Origin: Chondrosia reniformis
Lineage: Eukaryota; Porifera; Demospongiae; Chondrillida; Chondrillidae
Direction: 5' to 3'
NCBI GenBank assembly: GCA_947172415.1
Contig: OX359196.1
Coordinates: 1,490,501-1,554,500, forward strand
DNA: 64,000 bases
Part shown: positions 36,801 through 48,019 of the stretch, piece after piece
Numbering within the stretch: position 1 is the first letter of the stretch
How the letters are laid out: each line of letters begins with the position of its first letter
Made by a program: the position numbers and the translations under genes
The notes under the pieces: generated by a model
Seen by the model: only the letters and a program-made list of their open reading frames with translations
The model's database searches: none
What the model was told of the DNA's origin: nothing

Positions 36801-39717
36801 CAACATCAGTTACACGTACAAGTGGATTCACATATCTCACTTCATTCACAATTTGTGGATCCATTTGACAATCTTTAGTGAAATACTTTATAAGTCCAAA
36901 CCAACTATTACCAGCTGCTATGTGCAATGAATTTGATCCATCCTATACACAACAGAAATGAGAAAGCATCAATAATAATCCACTTCAATGTCATTTCTAT
37001 AACAGACTTATTAAATATAGAAGCAGTGCATTTCCGTACCTTTGTCACAGTCTTTGGATCCATTCTGTGGACAGTCATCAGATATTGTACTATCTCAAGT
37101 GAACCATTCTGTGATGCAAAGTGTAATGTATTCCATCCATCCTAAAGTGACATGAAAACCAAAGGATGGACCTACCTATACCATATACACAACATCAGTT
37201 ACACGTACAAGTGGATTCACACATCTCACCTCATCCACAGTCTTTGGATCCATTTGACAATCTTTAGTGAAGTACTTTACCAGTCCAAACCGACCATAAC
37301 AAGCTGCTATGTGCAATGAATTTGATCCATTCTATACACAACAGAAATGAGAAACATCAATAATAATCCATTTCAATGTCATTTATATAACAGACTTATT
37401 AAATATAGAAGCAGCGCATTTCCATACCTTTGTCACAGTCTTTGGATCCATTTTGAGGACAGTCATCAGATATTGTACTATCTCAAGTGAACCCTTCTTT
37501 GATGCATAGTGTAATGTATTCCATCCATCCTAAAGTGACATAAAAACCATCATGATCAAAGGATGGACCTACCTATATCATACACACAACATCAGTTACA
37601 CGTACAAGTGGATTCACACATCTCACCTCATCCACAGTCTTTGGATCTATTTGACAATCTTTAGTGAAATACTTTATCAGTTGAAACCGACCATAATGAG
37701 CTGCTATGTGCAATGAATTTGATCCATTCTATACACAACAGAAATGAGGGAGCATCAATAATAATTCTTTTCAATGTCATTTTTATAACAGCAAACAGCA
37801 GTGAGGTATTTCACTACTTCAAGATGACCTCCCTCAGCTGCTAAATGAAGTGCACTTCTACCACACTACAGATGTCATTTAAATATACAATTACATCAAA
37901 CTTACTTAATGCAATGCATGTAATATCATGGCAAAACAGTTCAAATGAACACAAACATAATATGTGACCGCTAATAAGTGAACTTATGCTGACACGTAAA
38001 AGCTATAAATCGTCATAAATATTTCCGAACTAGGGAATAGATAGCCCTAAGTCCGAATCTGCTCTACAAGAAACATATTAATTGTGAAGAGCGAAAATTG
38101 TGATCTTCTCGGACACCATTTTTAGATAAGACATCATGGTTTTTAACATAATTCTCTTGTCTAAGGCGTTTTTTTGCCAAGAAAACTTTCAAATCAATTT
38201 AAAACAAGTAATATTAAGAAGAAAAAAGGGGGAATGTGGTTATTACAAGTAAATATAAAACATTTACAAAAATGATGTTAGAAGTAGGAATGGCAGTGTT
38301 CACTAATACATCTGCAAAAGGTATCGAAACAAGACAGTGATTATATGATAAGGCTAATCATACAGAAGTTGCATGTATACTGAAATTTAAGCAACTTAAC
38401 CATACACTTCTGTGTTTGGGCGCACCATTCCTATTCCTGGTTAGAACGCTATAGAGCGTGTAGAGCATCGAAACATGTTTTGGTATTTAGGAAAGCGTGC
38501 ATTAATGGCTGCAAATAACTGGATACAACCAAAAATCGCTTTGTTGTTGATTTACGAGGTGTTGCTTGCTGACACATTGGATAGGGCGGCCATTTTTTTC
38601 CAGCCATTCCTACTTAGAGAGTACTACTGTACTCTCTGATATGTGACCTTCCACAGGAATTTATGTATTCAAGGTTGCAATGTAAATTTGTCAGGATGGG
38701 TAAAAACGTAAACAGTTACGAATGGTAGTTGAAAAATGTACCATATTCATTCAAATCTAAATGTAATTGCATAATCGATATATGCTTTTTGTTCTGGTTT
38801 TTGTCCTGAGTTCATACGATCATAATACGAATCGAAATGTCTCATTGCAACTTAGAGGAAGTTCTTGAAATATTAGAGAAGGAATTCGAGGAAGTTGATG
38901 AATCCGTTTTTTTGAAGATGAGGAAAGTGAAGAAGTTGGAACTTCAATTGAGCTTCAGAATAGCAAATTTCTTCTGTTAGATCCTCATCAATATCATTAA
39001 AATTTGCCGCCTTAGTTTGCATCTCAAAATTTAATTTGCTATTACTCTTCGATGAAAGCCGTATGGAAGAAAAAGTATTTCACACTGAATTAAGCTGCGA
39101 AATCTGCAAAAATCCCAATTTTGACTTTTGGGCCTGAAATACATAAATTCCCATGGAAGGTCACATGCATATACAGTAACTGTATAAATAATATAAACAT
39201 AAGTTGAACTCATCCTTGTATACACTTAATAATTCCTCACATTATCTCTGTTCATCCATGACAACAGCTCAGGATGAGTATGAAGAAACTGTTTAACTTT
39301 GGGTACATCACCCAACTTCACAGCCAGTTTAAAGGAACTCTGAAATTAAATGATAAACTGATCTTTTCACGGACAACACAACATATTCCTACACTTAACC
39401 ATAGATACCAGCTCATCCCTTGATCCACATTACATGAGGAATATACGTACAACTAACACACATACTTCAACACATGATAAAGTGTCTATAGAGAATAGTA
39501 CCTCAACATCTTCAACTGATGATTCAGAATCAGAATAATCATCTTCTACATTCACTTTAGATTCAGAACTAGTATCATCCTCTCCATTAGTGTCTTCCAA
39601 TTGTACATCACCATCCTCTATATCTCCCTCAACAGGTAGAGAGGGACCTTCATCACCTCCATCTCCTCCAGTGATCCCTCCTACATGAATATCATCTTCA
39701 CTACTACTGGTCTCCAT
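30835..39717 (-). CDS. Ankyrin-Roc-COR-CARD protein (Roco-like GTPase)
   Basis: The minus-strand exons are 39717-39502 (acidic N-terminus, in-frame stop just upstream), 39339-39241, 37865-37797, 37728-37627, 37529-37428, 37331-37230, 37141-37040, 36942-36841, 35984-35883, 35781-35680, 35171-35070, 34942-34862, 34664-34563, 33763-31610, 31491-31398 and 31325-30835. Phases are continuous, giving about 1373 residues. Most ankyrin exons are exactly 102 nt and alternate two types (NGSNSLHIAA and GWNTLHYAS). The large exon has a Roc GTPase: P-loop GASFVGKSS, LLDTGGQPEFQD, GTFKDK. A COR-like region follows. The last exon has a CARD-like death fold (SVYTILVNQLCTKDIREDLF). Such proteins are thought to act in innate immunity or cell-death signalling; that role is inference. 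The ankyrin exon at 37865-37797 is short by about ten residues. Confidence 0.75.
33870..34450. repeat. MITE copy (family R3) in intron of Roco-like gene
   Basis: Begins with TAGGAATGACCAAAAAATGG and ends with the inverted word CACCATTCCTA. A close, rearranged copy is at 37965-38620, where CTAATAAGTGAACTTGTG-like and AACTAGGGAATAGA stretches match. A shorter relative is at 39990-40110. Confidence 0.65.
35223..35621. mobile_element. Tc1/mariner-like MITE, TA target
   Basis: Ends C(A/G)AGACAGAAAAAAGTTGACG inverted at 35223 and 35621, flanked by TA on both sides. The interior repeats palindromic TCTACGGGCGTAGA-like motifs. It sits in an ankyrin intron and encodes nothing. Confidence 0.75.
36031..36789. 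mobile_element. Second TA-flanked MITE, carrying telomere-like repeats and an inner hairpin
   Basis: Inverted ends CAGTAGACATTAAAAAAGT and CGGTAGACGTCAAAAAAAGT, flanked by TA. The interior contains a 45-bp direct duplication at about 36339-36428 and an inverted pair (GTGAAGAGAAC near 36459 and GTTCTCTTCAC near 36525). A (CTAACC)3 run lies between the two arms. Confidence 0.65.
36479..36500. repeat. Interstitial telomere-like (CCCTAA)n
   Basis: Three to four units of the animal telomere repeat lie in the loop of a hairpin inside the MITE at 36031-36789. Confidence 0.8.
37965..38620. repeat. MITE copy (family R3), rearranged
   Basis: Shares long stretches with 33870-34450, including the inverted terminal part (GGCCATTTTTTTCCAGCCATTCCTA near 38590-38611, in mirrored order). 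It has an extra internal end at about 38437, so it looks like two nested or fused copies. Confidence 0.6.
38621..39240. other. Intron remainder of the Roco-like gene; tiny ORF
   Basis: Non-coding on the minus strand. A 47-codon plus-strand ORF (38837-38980, starting MSHCNLEEVLEILEKEFEEV) is acidic and coiled-coil-like. It may be a scrap of a transposase but cannot be assigned. Confidence 0.3.
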
Positions 39718-40743
39718 TACATGGGTACCGGTGTCATTACCAGCTGGAGGAGCTGGTCTCTAAGGTACCTGAGAGGGTAGAGTAAAGAGGTCATTTAGGG
39801 CTGCATATGTACAATTAAATCTTACTTATTCAAGTTATAGGTACTCCACTATATATTCATTTTATATAGCCACATATATATTCATTATAGCCACATGTAT
39901 ATCCATATAGTCTGATCTGGTGAAGTAATTACACTATTTGTTGTCCGATTCTAAACATTCAAAAGACTACATGGTGAACCATCTCAAAGAAAAAGTATCG
40001 AAACAAAACAGTGATCATGAGAGATACAGCTATATCATACAGAAGTGGCATACTAAGATTTAAGTTACTTATCCATACATCGCTTCTGTGTTTGGGCACA
40101 CTATCCCTACTAAACACAAAAGTGATGTGTATGGATTGTTTCGATACATTTTCAAGATGTGTTATTCATTGTTGCAACACCTAACTATGTACTTCTAACT
40201 ACACGTATACGTGTTCTCTTCTAATTACACGTTACTACTATTTCTTTTCGTAACATGAAACATAAAATCGAATCACAAATGAAAATGGTAATCTAGTATG
40301 AATTGGGACTCGACTGAAGTGGCGAAGCATTAATATAAAATTTTAAAATTTAATACTGTATAAAAATTTTGACATAAACACTCCTACCTTCCTTCCTCTT
40401 CCAACTACCGCGAAACTCTAATTTTATAGCTAATTGCTGAACACTCTACGATATCCAATAGTACAAACAACATATAACCTACGATTATAACCTACAGATA
40501 CACTTTCTTTCTAATCCGGGTATTAAATTATGACAAATCTTTCTCTTAGTGGTGATATCACGTGAATTACCGAATATTACGTTTGATCATCATAACATAA
40601 TTATGAAGAATTTGCATATTCTATATAACCCATTTTATACGTATATCATGCATTTTCTTTGTATAATATTTGTAGATCTTATACGCTTTTCACAGCAAAT
40701 TATTAGTAATTAAGCACTTGGAGACATATAGCGTTTCTTAATA
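39718..40743. other. Upstream region of the Roco-like gene
   Basis: A pyrimidine-rich acceptor just upstream of the start codon (about 39770) suggests a non-coding 5' exon further away, and a short uORF overlaps the leader. An R3 repeat relative lies at 39990-40110. The rest is AT-rich with no gene. Confidence 0.4.
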
Positions 40744-41599
40744 CGCAGTGGCTATTGATCCGGCAACCGGACGTCCATTTCGCGGCTATTGATCACAGAT
40801 CATAAGCGCCAATCAGATTCCTGGATATTCTTTAATAGTTTTGCCGGCCAGCTATAGCTACGGTCGTCCTTCAGACTCCGAGTACGATTGAAGATGCCAA
40901 TATGATGTCTTGAATCGTTCTCTGAAGGAATATGATGTCTTGAATTGTATTTCATCTTCGAGTCACGAAGTGCAAGGTAATTTTAGTGACTCTTCCGCGA
41001 TTCTTACGTGTGTAGGCGAATGATACAAACTCGGCTATCCTTGCCGATTATAATTCATCTTTCCAGCCTCAGAGTGGGCTATAGCTATGTTTCTGATATC
41101 TCGTAGTATTGCATCATGTAGCTGTGCATTTGTTTCCTGACATAAAACGTTTTGCTGCATGGGCCTAGTAGCTAGCTAAGTAGCTTATTAGGATTACAAA
41201 ACATGTTATTGTATTAAGTACAATTGCAAGATAAAGAGTTCAGTCAAGGGTACTGAAAACAATGCAAGTCCTGCCCCTGGAGACTGCGGCACAACACTTA
41301 CTACAGAACCACACCTTTGCCGTAAGAATCGCGGAAGAGTCACTATAAAATTACCTTGCACTTCGTGACTCGAAGATGAAATAAAATTCAAGACATCATA
41401 TTCCTTCAGAGAACGATTCAAGACATCATATTGGCGTCTTCAATCGTACTCGGAGTCTGAAGGACGACCGTAGCTATAGCTGGCCGGCAAAACTATTAAA
41501 GAATATCCAGGAATCTGATTGGCGCTTGTGATCTGTGACCAATTGCCGGATCAATAGCCGCGAAATGGACGTCCGGTTGCCGGATCAATAGCCACTGCG
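40744..41599. mobile_element. Mutator-like MITE with about 265-bp inverted repeats and 9-bp target duplication
   Basis: Left arm 40744-41008 and right arm 41321-41599 are inverted copies over their length, starting CGCAGTGGCTATTGATCCGG. The flanks carry the 9-bp direct repeat TTCTTAATA (40735-40743 and 41600-41608). Long inverted repeats with a 9-bp duplication fit the Mutator/MULE class. The interior (about 300 bp) holds no transposase; a 71-codon frame across one arm is a shadow. Confidence 0.85.
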
Positions 41600-41888
41600 T
41601 TCTTAATAAGTTAAATTGTAAATTTGATGTGTACATTCCAAAGGTGTCACACACTAGTTTGTATCACACAGAAGTGTAACTAAAAGTGTATATATATAGA
41701 TGCAGCTATCAATGTAGATGTCTATTTGGTAACTGACAATAATATATTTCTTGTACAGTGAGGTTTATCAGATAATGAAATATAAACAAATAAATGGGAA
41801 AATGTAAGAATGTGTAACAACATGTCATTGCAACATAAAGTGGGTCCATTGCGCAACACAAGGTACTCCTACCCTACAGCAATACTGG

Positions 41889-41940
41889 TACATACATACA
41901 TACATACATACATACATACATACATACATACATACATACA
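41889..41940. repeat. (CATA)n microsatellite
   Basis: About 13 tandem CATA units immediately 3' of the ARNT-like pseudogene. Confidence 0.95.
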
Positions 41941-41951
41941 CAGCACTGTTT

Positions 41952-43770
41952 TCAATCCAAGATGGAGTCAAGATCCATGTCTTTGAAGGGCTGGACAGGA
42001 TTGAAGGGATCCACATCTACCTGATCAAAGAGTGCTTGGAAGTCGCTTGGGTTGTCTAGTCCTCGGATGATGGCCATGTAAGCCTCCTTTGAGCCCTCCA
42101 GGTCTATGGTCTGACTGTCAAACAGTCCTTCTGGGGCACGAATAGGGTTTCTTGGCTGGGAGTTGGGCAGCTACTGGCCAAAGGGGTTGTCTGGGGTATT
42201 CCCCATTCTGTTGATCACATCACGAGCCAAAGCAGAGTTCTGTTCAATATCAACTCTCTGGTGCTGTACAGTGCCACTTGTTGTGGGTGGTTGCCAAGGA
42301 AACTGCTGTTGAGGATGTCCCTGGATGGGATGAGTTACAGAGGTGGGAGCAAATGAAGTGGCAGGTACATTCTGCATTGGTCTGGTGGAACTGCCATAGG
42401 GCTGCACCATTCCCATTCCGCCTTGTGAATTTGGAGTGGAATTCTGCTGCACTGATCCATACATGTTACCTGATCCCATGGGCTTGCTGTGCCATGGTCT
42501 GACGTACAAACCTCTCGGTCAAGTCTCTCCTGTCCACAATGTCCACAGTATGCAGGGCTGGCTATCCGGTGGAGGATGGCTGCTGGAAGATCTGAAGGGG
42601 AGGACTGGATGGCTTTGTAGGTTTGCTGAGGAGGAGAGAAAGAAGACTATCGTCTCACTACAAGTACCATGAACTCAATACACAGGAGCACATAGTGACA
42701 TATGTTACATATCAGATATACTTACATACGTATACTAGACAGATGATTATCATCGTGGGGGCGAGCATACCTTTCCGAGCATAGCACCTGAACACAGTAG
42801 TCGATTAGCCGTATTTTAGACTGCAGGAGGGCGAATGCGAAGTAGCCTTCCCTGCATTGCCTTCCTCTGAGCGTAGCACCTGAACACAGTAGTCGATTAG
42901 CCGTATTTTAGACTGCAGGAGGGCGAATGCGAAGTAGCTACAGACATTGTATATATACAGAGCCAAGGAATCACAAAAGAGCAAGATCAAGAAAAGATTA
43001 CCAGGGTCACTGATGAAGGGTGGAATTTCCAGAAACAGCTGTCTGGCCCAGTGGGGCAGAAGAAGAAAGAAAAGAAAAGACTCCAGGACCTGTATCTTCA
43101 TCCAAAGCTCTCTCCAGTTTTAATTCCCTATAGGCTTTTTTACAGAGTAGGCATAGCATGTAGGAAAATGGTGTATTAGATTTTTCATATAACACTCATA
43201 ACTTACTATAATCAATCTTAAATGTCAATAGAACAATATTGACCAATTTTTTAAATACATACGTACTATAGTTATTAATAAACATATTCACATAGCAAAT
43301 CTGCATACATGCACATAATACTCTTCATATAACAAACAAACATGCATATAACACATAATAAAGTCAGATGACTCACTTTAAAAGTACATTTGTACAGATA
43401 ATTTACTCCACTTTTTTGGAGTAAGGGTTTCTGAAACTGAACGCCTTCATCGCCAACCACACCCAGTTTCTGTCGCGACTCACAAAGCAATACCTCACTG
43501 TTGGCATGGGAACAGCTTTCTGATAGGCTGCAAGGAATTGGTGGAAGGAAGTTACTACATAGCCACTAGCCATATACAAATTGAAACCAGTAATGATATT
43601 CATTCATATTTATAATGATATTCATGATGCCAAGCTCACCTTCATGAAACAGCTCCACAATCTTACGGATATCATCAGGGTGGAAATACTCCTAGCACAT
43701 TTGACCAATCAGATCCTGTGGCAAGTATCCTAACACAGCTGTGACCCTGGACAGAAGGAGATGTCACATG
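41952..43770 (-). pseudogene. ARNT/BMAL-like bHLH-PAS pseudogene (copy 2): PAS-B plus Q/P-rich C-terminus
   Basis: In minus-strand order, a PAS-B exon a (about 43770-43640: VLGYLPQDLIGQMC, then a stop at the tyrosine, then EYFHPDDIRK) is followed by exon b (about 43525-43397: YCFVSRDRNWVWL). Exon b is cut by TAA where copy 1 reads tyrosine. A Pro/Gln/Gly-rich exon (42625-41952) follows a good CCTCCTCAG acceptor and ends DMDLDSILD. That exon has at least two in-frame stops and a frame change. Joining the C-terminal exon to the PAS exons is inference from strand and order; the acidic, glutamine-rich tail fits a transactivation domain. A copy of repeat R1 (42955-43195) sits between. No function is expected. 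Confidence 0.5.
42955..43195 (+). repeat. Interspersed repeat R1 copy
   Basis: Matches 15045-15290 closely (GGGTCACTGATGAAGGGTGG, AACAGCTGTCTGGCCCAGTG, ATAGCATGTAGGAAAATGG). It lies between the PAS-B and C-terminal pieces of the ARNT-like pseudogene. Confidence 0.75.
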
Positions 43771-44289
43771 ACTATTGCGCAATAATGTGTGGCCATTGTA
43801 TAACACTTCATTTGTTTTATTACTAAAGAGATAGTAGCTTCAAATAGAAACTACAAATTAAAGCCATATGTATAGTATGAAGAGGGTGCATTCCTAATTA
43901 ACTACACAGTCCTCTTATTAAGAAAGCACTAGTTAAATAAAAACACCTACTTCTTAGTAAGAGCCCCCAGATGACCTCCTTAATTTGGTGATATTTGGTA
44001 GTTCAACTGAGGACATATATATCACAAGATATCATTTCCAAAAACCTTACTGGTGCTGTTAAAAGATCTGCAGTTTATAGATAGAAATGATATAGAGAGT
44101 ATTTTTAATTGAAATAAAATTATTTACTTGTTCATGATGGACAACCATTCAGTGACAAGGTATGAATAGAAGAAATCCTGAAAGGTACGAATATATTATA
44201 CATTTGTCTCAAAACAATAAAGTTTATCAATTATGATTTGTGTGTTACAGGACCATCAACTATAATAATAAAACTTTTAATTACTTCAA

Positions 44290-47200
44290 GCTGTCCTTGA
44301 AATGACTAAACTGTCACTTTATGGACTCTCAGAGCGCCTGCTAACGTTTGAGCAATCATCTCATGGACTTTATACCTCGAAGAGGTATCTCGGAGAACTT
44401 AAATGGATCTCTTGACCGACTCTACCGTCCCACTAGTATACAAGTGATCGACCAGTGCTTCGTTTGCCTCTTTGGAATTGCTCTTATTCTGAATGGTCTG
44501 TTTAAGTGGCATGTTGATAATTCTTTGAGCCAAGAGGTCTTCTCTGATATCCTTTTTGCAGAGCTGATTCACCAAGATGGTGTAAACTGATTGAATGGCA
44601 TCTTGTAATGGAGTTGATGTGGTGGATGGTGAAGTTGTACATTTCCTTGTGGATATCTCCTGAGTGTCTTTAAAAATAAACAATAGGTTAATAAGAATAG
44701 TACACATGCATGTGTACATTGTTTAAATTAATCTACTTGAAAGGAAGTAGTGGCCAGTTAATGTGCAGGCCCATATGCAGCTCAAGACTGGGGCCGGGGG
44801 TTCTTCTGTTCTCAAAGTGGAACTCATCATATAGATTAACATGTGATGCTTTCTCATTCACCATGTGTGAAGTGTTTTGCACGCCGCCCCCAATTTCTGG
44901 TGTACACAAGGAGAAGCTCTCGTTAGCTAGCAGCTAAGGCTACTGGTATAATAATAAGTTGCTACTCAGGACTCCTGTGAAGTCAACTCATTACATCAGG
45001 CCTGTACACAGGGGGGAGGGGGGTAAACGAACACCCCGCTCACTTAGATCACATCACATGCAAAAATGTTACAAACTACGTAATTGTTTAATTGTATATC
45101 ATTATGATAGATACGTACGTACTGTCTGTTGAACTCAGTTCCTTTGAAGTATTAACTGACTGTACCATCCAATAACCAGACACCATTTGGAGTGAACACT
45201 AATAACAAGAGACATTTCAGTGTTTAGCAAGTCACTCACCAAGCCTAACAAAGTGTTATGGAACACATTAAAAATTTTCAATTAATGAACTACAACCTAA
45301 ATCTAAAATTATTCAACTGATTGATATACATACATGTACTGTACATACAATTTCACCTACTTCTTCAACAGATGTCAGCTACATTGTTTTTGAGGATACA
45401 TTTCCTGTGTATGTTTGGATTGCATGCAATAGAATGAATCTTTCTGAAACAGAGCCAAGTGAATATAATCTCTGCTACAGTTGCACACGAAGCCATACAG
45501 CATATTGACAGCCCTCCTCAAAGTTCTTCTTAATGGCCATACATTCACCATAGAGCCATTTGATGTCAGCTGATGCATCTTTACCTAAACGGCAGCACTT
45601 GCTGCAAACAACGGCAACCTCAATTCTAGATCTACCAGGTTTCTCCAACAGGTATACTTCCATGTTCTTCCTTAAATACTTAATTGTATATTTGTTGGAT
45701 TGCCCGGGGCAGATCTGGTACTGGTCTCTCCCTGCCAACTGAACTGCCAATTTACAGAAGATTCCTCTGGGGATGTTGAGGAGATTCTTTGAATAGGGAT
45801 TTTGCTGGTCCTTGTAGTTGTATGCAAAGCAGAGGTTCTCCACAATGCAGCAATCAAATTTCGGTGGGTCTCTATTTGGTAGGACTAGTGGAATGAAGTA
45901 GTCATCTGGTTTAGATGGCACTTTAGCAGAGAGATTGAGACTGTGAAGGACTTGGAGAAGCCACTCCGAAGGAATATCTAAGAGATCAGAGCAATCTTCA
46001 CAGCTAATTATACCAAATGATTGTAGATTTTCTGTTGCTTCTGACTTGGGATCAGGAAAGAACTCTATCACAAGTATTTTAGGTGGTATGTCAGCAAGGT
46101 AAAAAAGAGCCCTAAGGAATGAAATAAGCTAAGCAGTGCTTCATACTGCTCATCTTGCTACTCCTTCTCTATGCAGTCACACTGAAGACAGAGTTTCTTG
46201 AAGTCTTCAAATTAGAAAAACTTTTTATGAATTAAAGCTATGAAGACATTCAGCATGAACCATGCAACTGGCATTTCTAACTGTAAACAGCCTTTTTTGG
46301 ATGAGATGAGTAAACACATGTACAGTTTGTTAACCAACTGCTTCTCCTCACTAGAACAACCTCCACAATTTGGCATTTAAATTGTTAACAAAGAAAGGTA
46401 TGTCCTTATCTGCTTTGACAATGTTTTTAAATAAGGCTTTGAGGAGAACATTTTCAAGCGATTCTTGACTCTATCAAAAATTACTTTTGGATCATCTGAT
46501 TTCATTATCTTGTCCCTGAATGTACCAACCATAAAAATTTGAAAATCTGGTTGCTTCACTCCTTGAGGTAGATTGGCTTTCTTGAAAGACATTGTAAAGG
46601 CACTGGACAGTAGGCGTTGCATCATGTCCAGACCATTCATGGAGCAGTGAACAGCTCGGAAGGTTTCACTGTCTGATCGGTAGGTATCCTTAACTGGTTC
46701 ACTGAGGTCCTTTGAAGCATTGAACACATTGATGTATGTAGCTGGACGGTTGAGGAGGAATGGCAGAGCTTCTTGAAATACTGCTTGGCCCCCTGTGTCT
46801 AGGAGATGAATGAAGGTTTGCTCCTTCAATTTTAACTCTCCTACATTTGTATTCTGACAAAATTGCTTGTATTCCTATGCTAGAGAAGAAAGAGAATCCT
46901 GTGGCAGAACTGATTTAGATAAAAATATTTTGTTACTAGCTCTTTTTTGCACAGTATTAGAAGTAGTCTCTTCAACAGGTCTTGGTTGTCGATATTTGGA
47001 ATTATTTGCTGGGGAGGACTGTACATCATCTTGTGTAAGAGATGTGCTAACAAAGGTAGATTGATCTACCTCAACATGGGAAGTGGTACCAGATGAAGGT
47101 GGAATGGTTCTGTCAATTCTGACTGTAGGCAAGGAAATATTCTCACCGTACTCATGAATAGCCTTTCTCACGGCTTCTCCCAACTCTGTGTCTGAGACTA

Positions 47201-47440
47201 GCTGATTTCCAAATGGATTCATCCACTTAAATTGATACTTCTCAGAAGTGACAGTCACCATGCCACTTCTGGTCTCTCTAGTAGTGCAGTGCACTGCTTG
47301 ACTTTTTTGGATTCGTCATAAGCTAACAAATATTTCAATGAATTAAGAAGACTTCCCAACGGCAGAGGATCCAGTCACCAGACATCGGACTATATTAATA
47401 ATGATATATCCACGTTTTTTCACAGCATTTTCATAACCAT
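44290..47440 (-). pseudogene. Roc-COR-CARD pseudogene, paralogue of the 30.8-39.7 kb gene
   Basis: Minus-strand pieces follow the order of the intact gene. There is a P-loop (VRCLVTGSSAVGKSS near 47360, then a stop), a linker frame (47294-46875), a Roc frame (46829-46377, LLDTGGQAVFQEALP, GTFRDK), a COR frame (46071-45475, IPSEWLLQVLHSLNLSAK), and a CARD (44719-44290) interrupted by TAA after ESVKRSI. The frame breaks again near 46370, 46130 and 45480. The CARD and downstream DNA are nearly identical to 30835-31130, while Roc and COR have diverged much more. That suggests an old paralogue partly overwritten by a recent duplication or gene conversion. No ankyrin exons are seen upstream. Confidence 0.75.
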
Positions 47441-47484
47441 ATATATATTCAATGATCTACAAACTTGCTTTGCATATGTATTAG

Positions 47485-47599
47485 TTATACCACGGCGCTG
47501 AGGTGTATATGGGTTTTATATGTATGAGTCATGAGGGCACGTAGCGCCCGAGGGCGAGTACGTATATAAACCCATATACACCTCAGCGCCGTGGTATAA
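47485..47599. repeat. Palindrome, about 36-bp arms
   Basis: TTATACCACGGCGCTGAGG at 47485 is mirrored by its inverse complement ending at 47599. The loop contains GCGCCCGAGGGCGAG. GC-rich compared with its AT-rich surroundings. A second small GC palindrome (CCGGCGGTTGCCCCGGCAACGG) is at about 47728-47752. Between 47600 and 48019 I see no gene. Confidence 0.8.
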
Positions 47600-48019
47600 G
47601 TGATATATACTCCGAAGCTTCTTATGGTTATTTTGGCGGGACTTTAAGAATCCGATGGCAGTATATAGCTTCTTAAACAGAATTTAAAAATCCGAGGGCA
47701 GTATATAGCTTCTTAAATACTGTTATATCCCGGCGGTTGCCCCGGCAACGGGGTATATATAAGCGTATACTTTGATTCGGCCCCATGCTTGATTTAATTG
47801 ACTGCTTTTATTTGGGCATACAAATATTCAAAATCCTAACGAAAACGATTATTAACAATTAAGTATCCTTAAAATACTAAAGAATGATAGTTACTGCCCA
47901 AACATGTATGAACCTGTATAATATAATTAAAATACTGTTAAATGAATCATTGAACAATAAATCATTACTTAACATACATTTCTAATTTGCAAAACATTTG
48001 CAGTCAAAAACTAAAGTTC

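Larger units (their letters stand above)
34862..37728 (-). repeat. Tandemly duplicated ankyrin exon pairs with their introns
   Basis: Four units, each an NGSN-type and a GWNT-type 102-nt exon plus introns, recur at about 35.07-35.78, 35.88-36.94, 37.04-37.33 and 37.43-37.73 kb. The introns are nearly identical too, for example the words CAAGTGGATTCACA and GTCATCAGATATTG. Two copies have been widened by MITE insertions (35223-35621 and 36031-36789). Confidence 0.85.

Noticed and set aside
41206..41421. 71-codon minus-strand frame
   Set aside because: Runs across the spacer and arm of the Mutator-like MITE; no domain.
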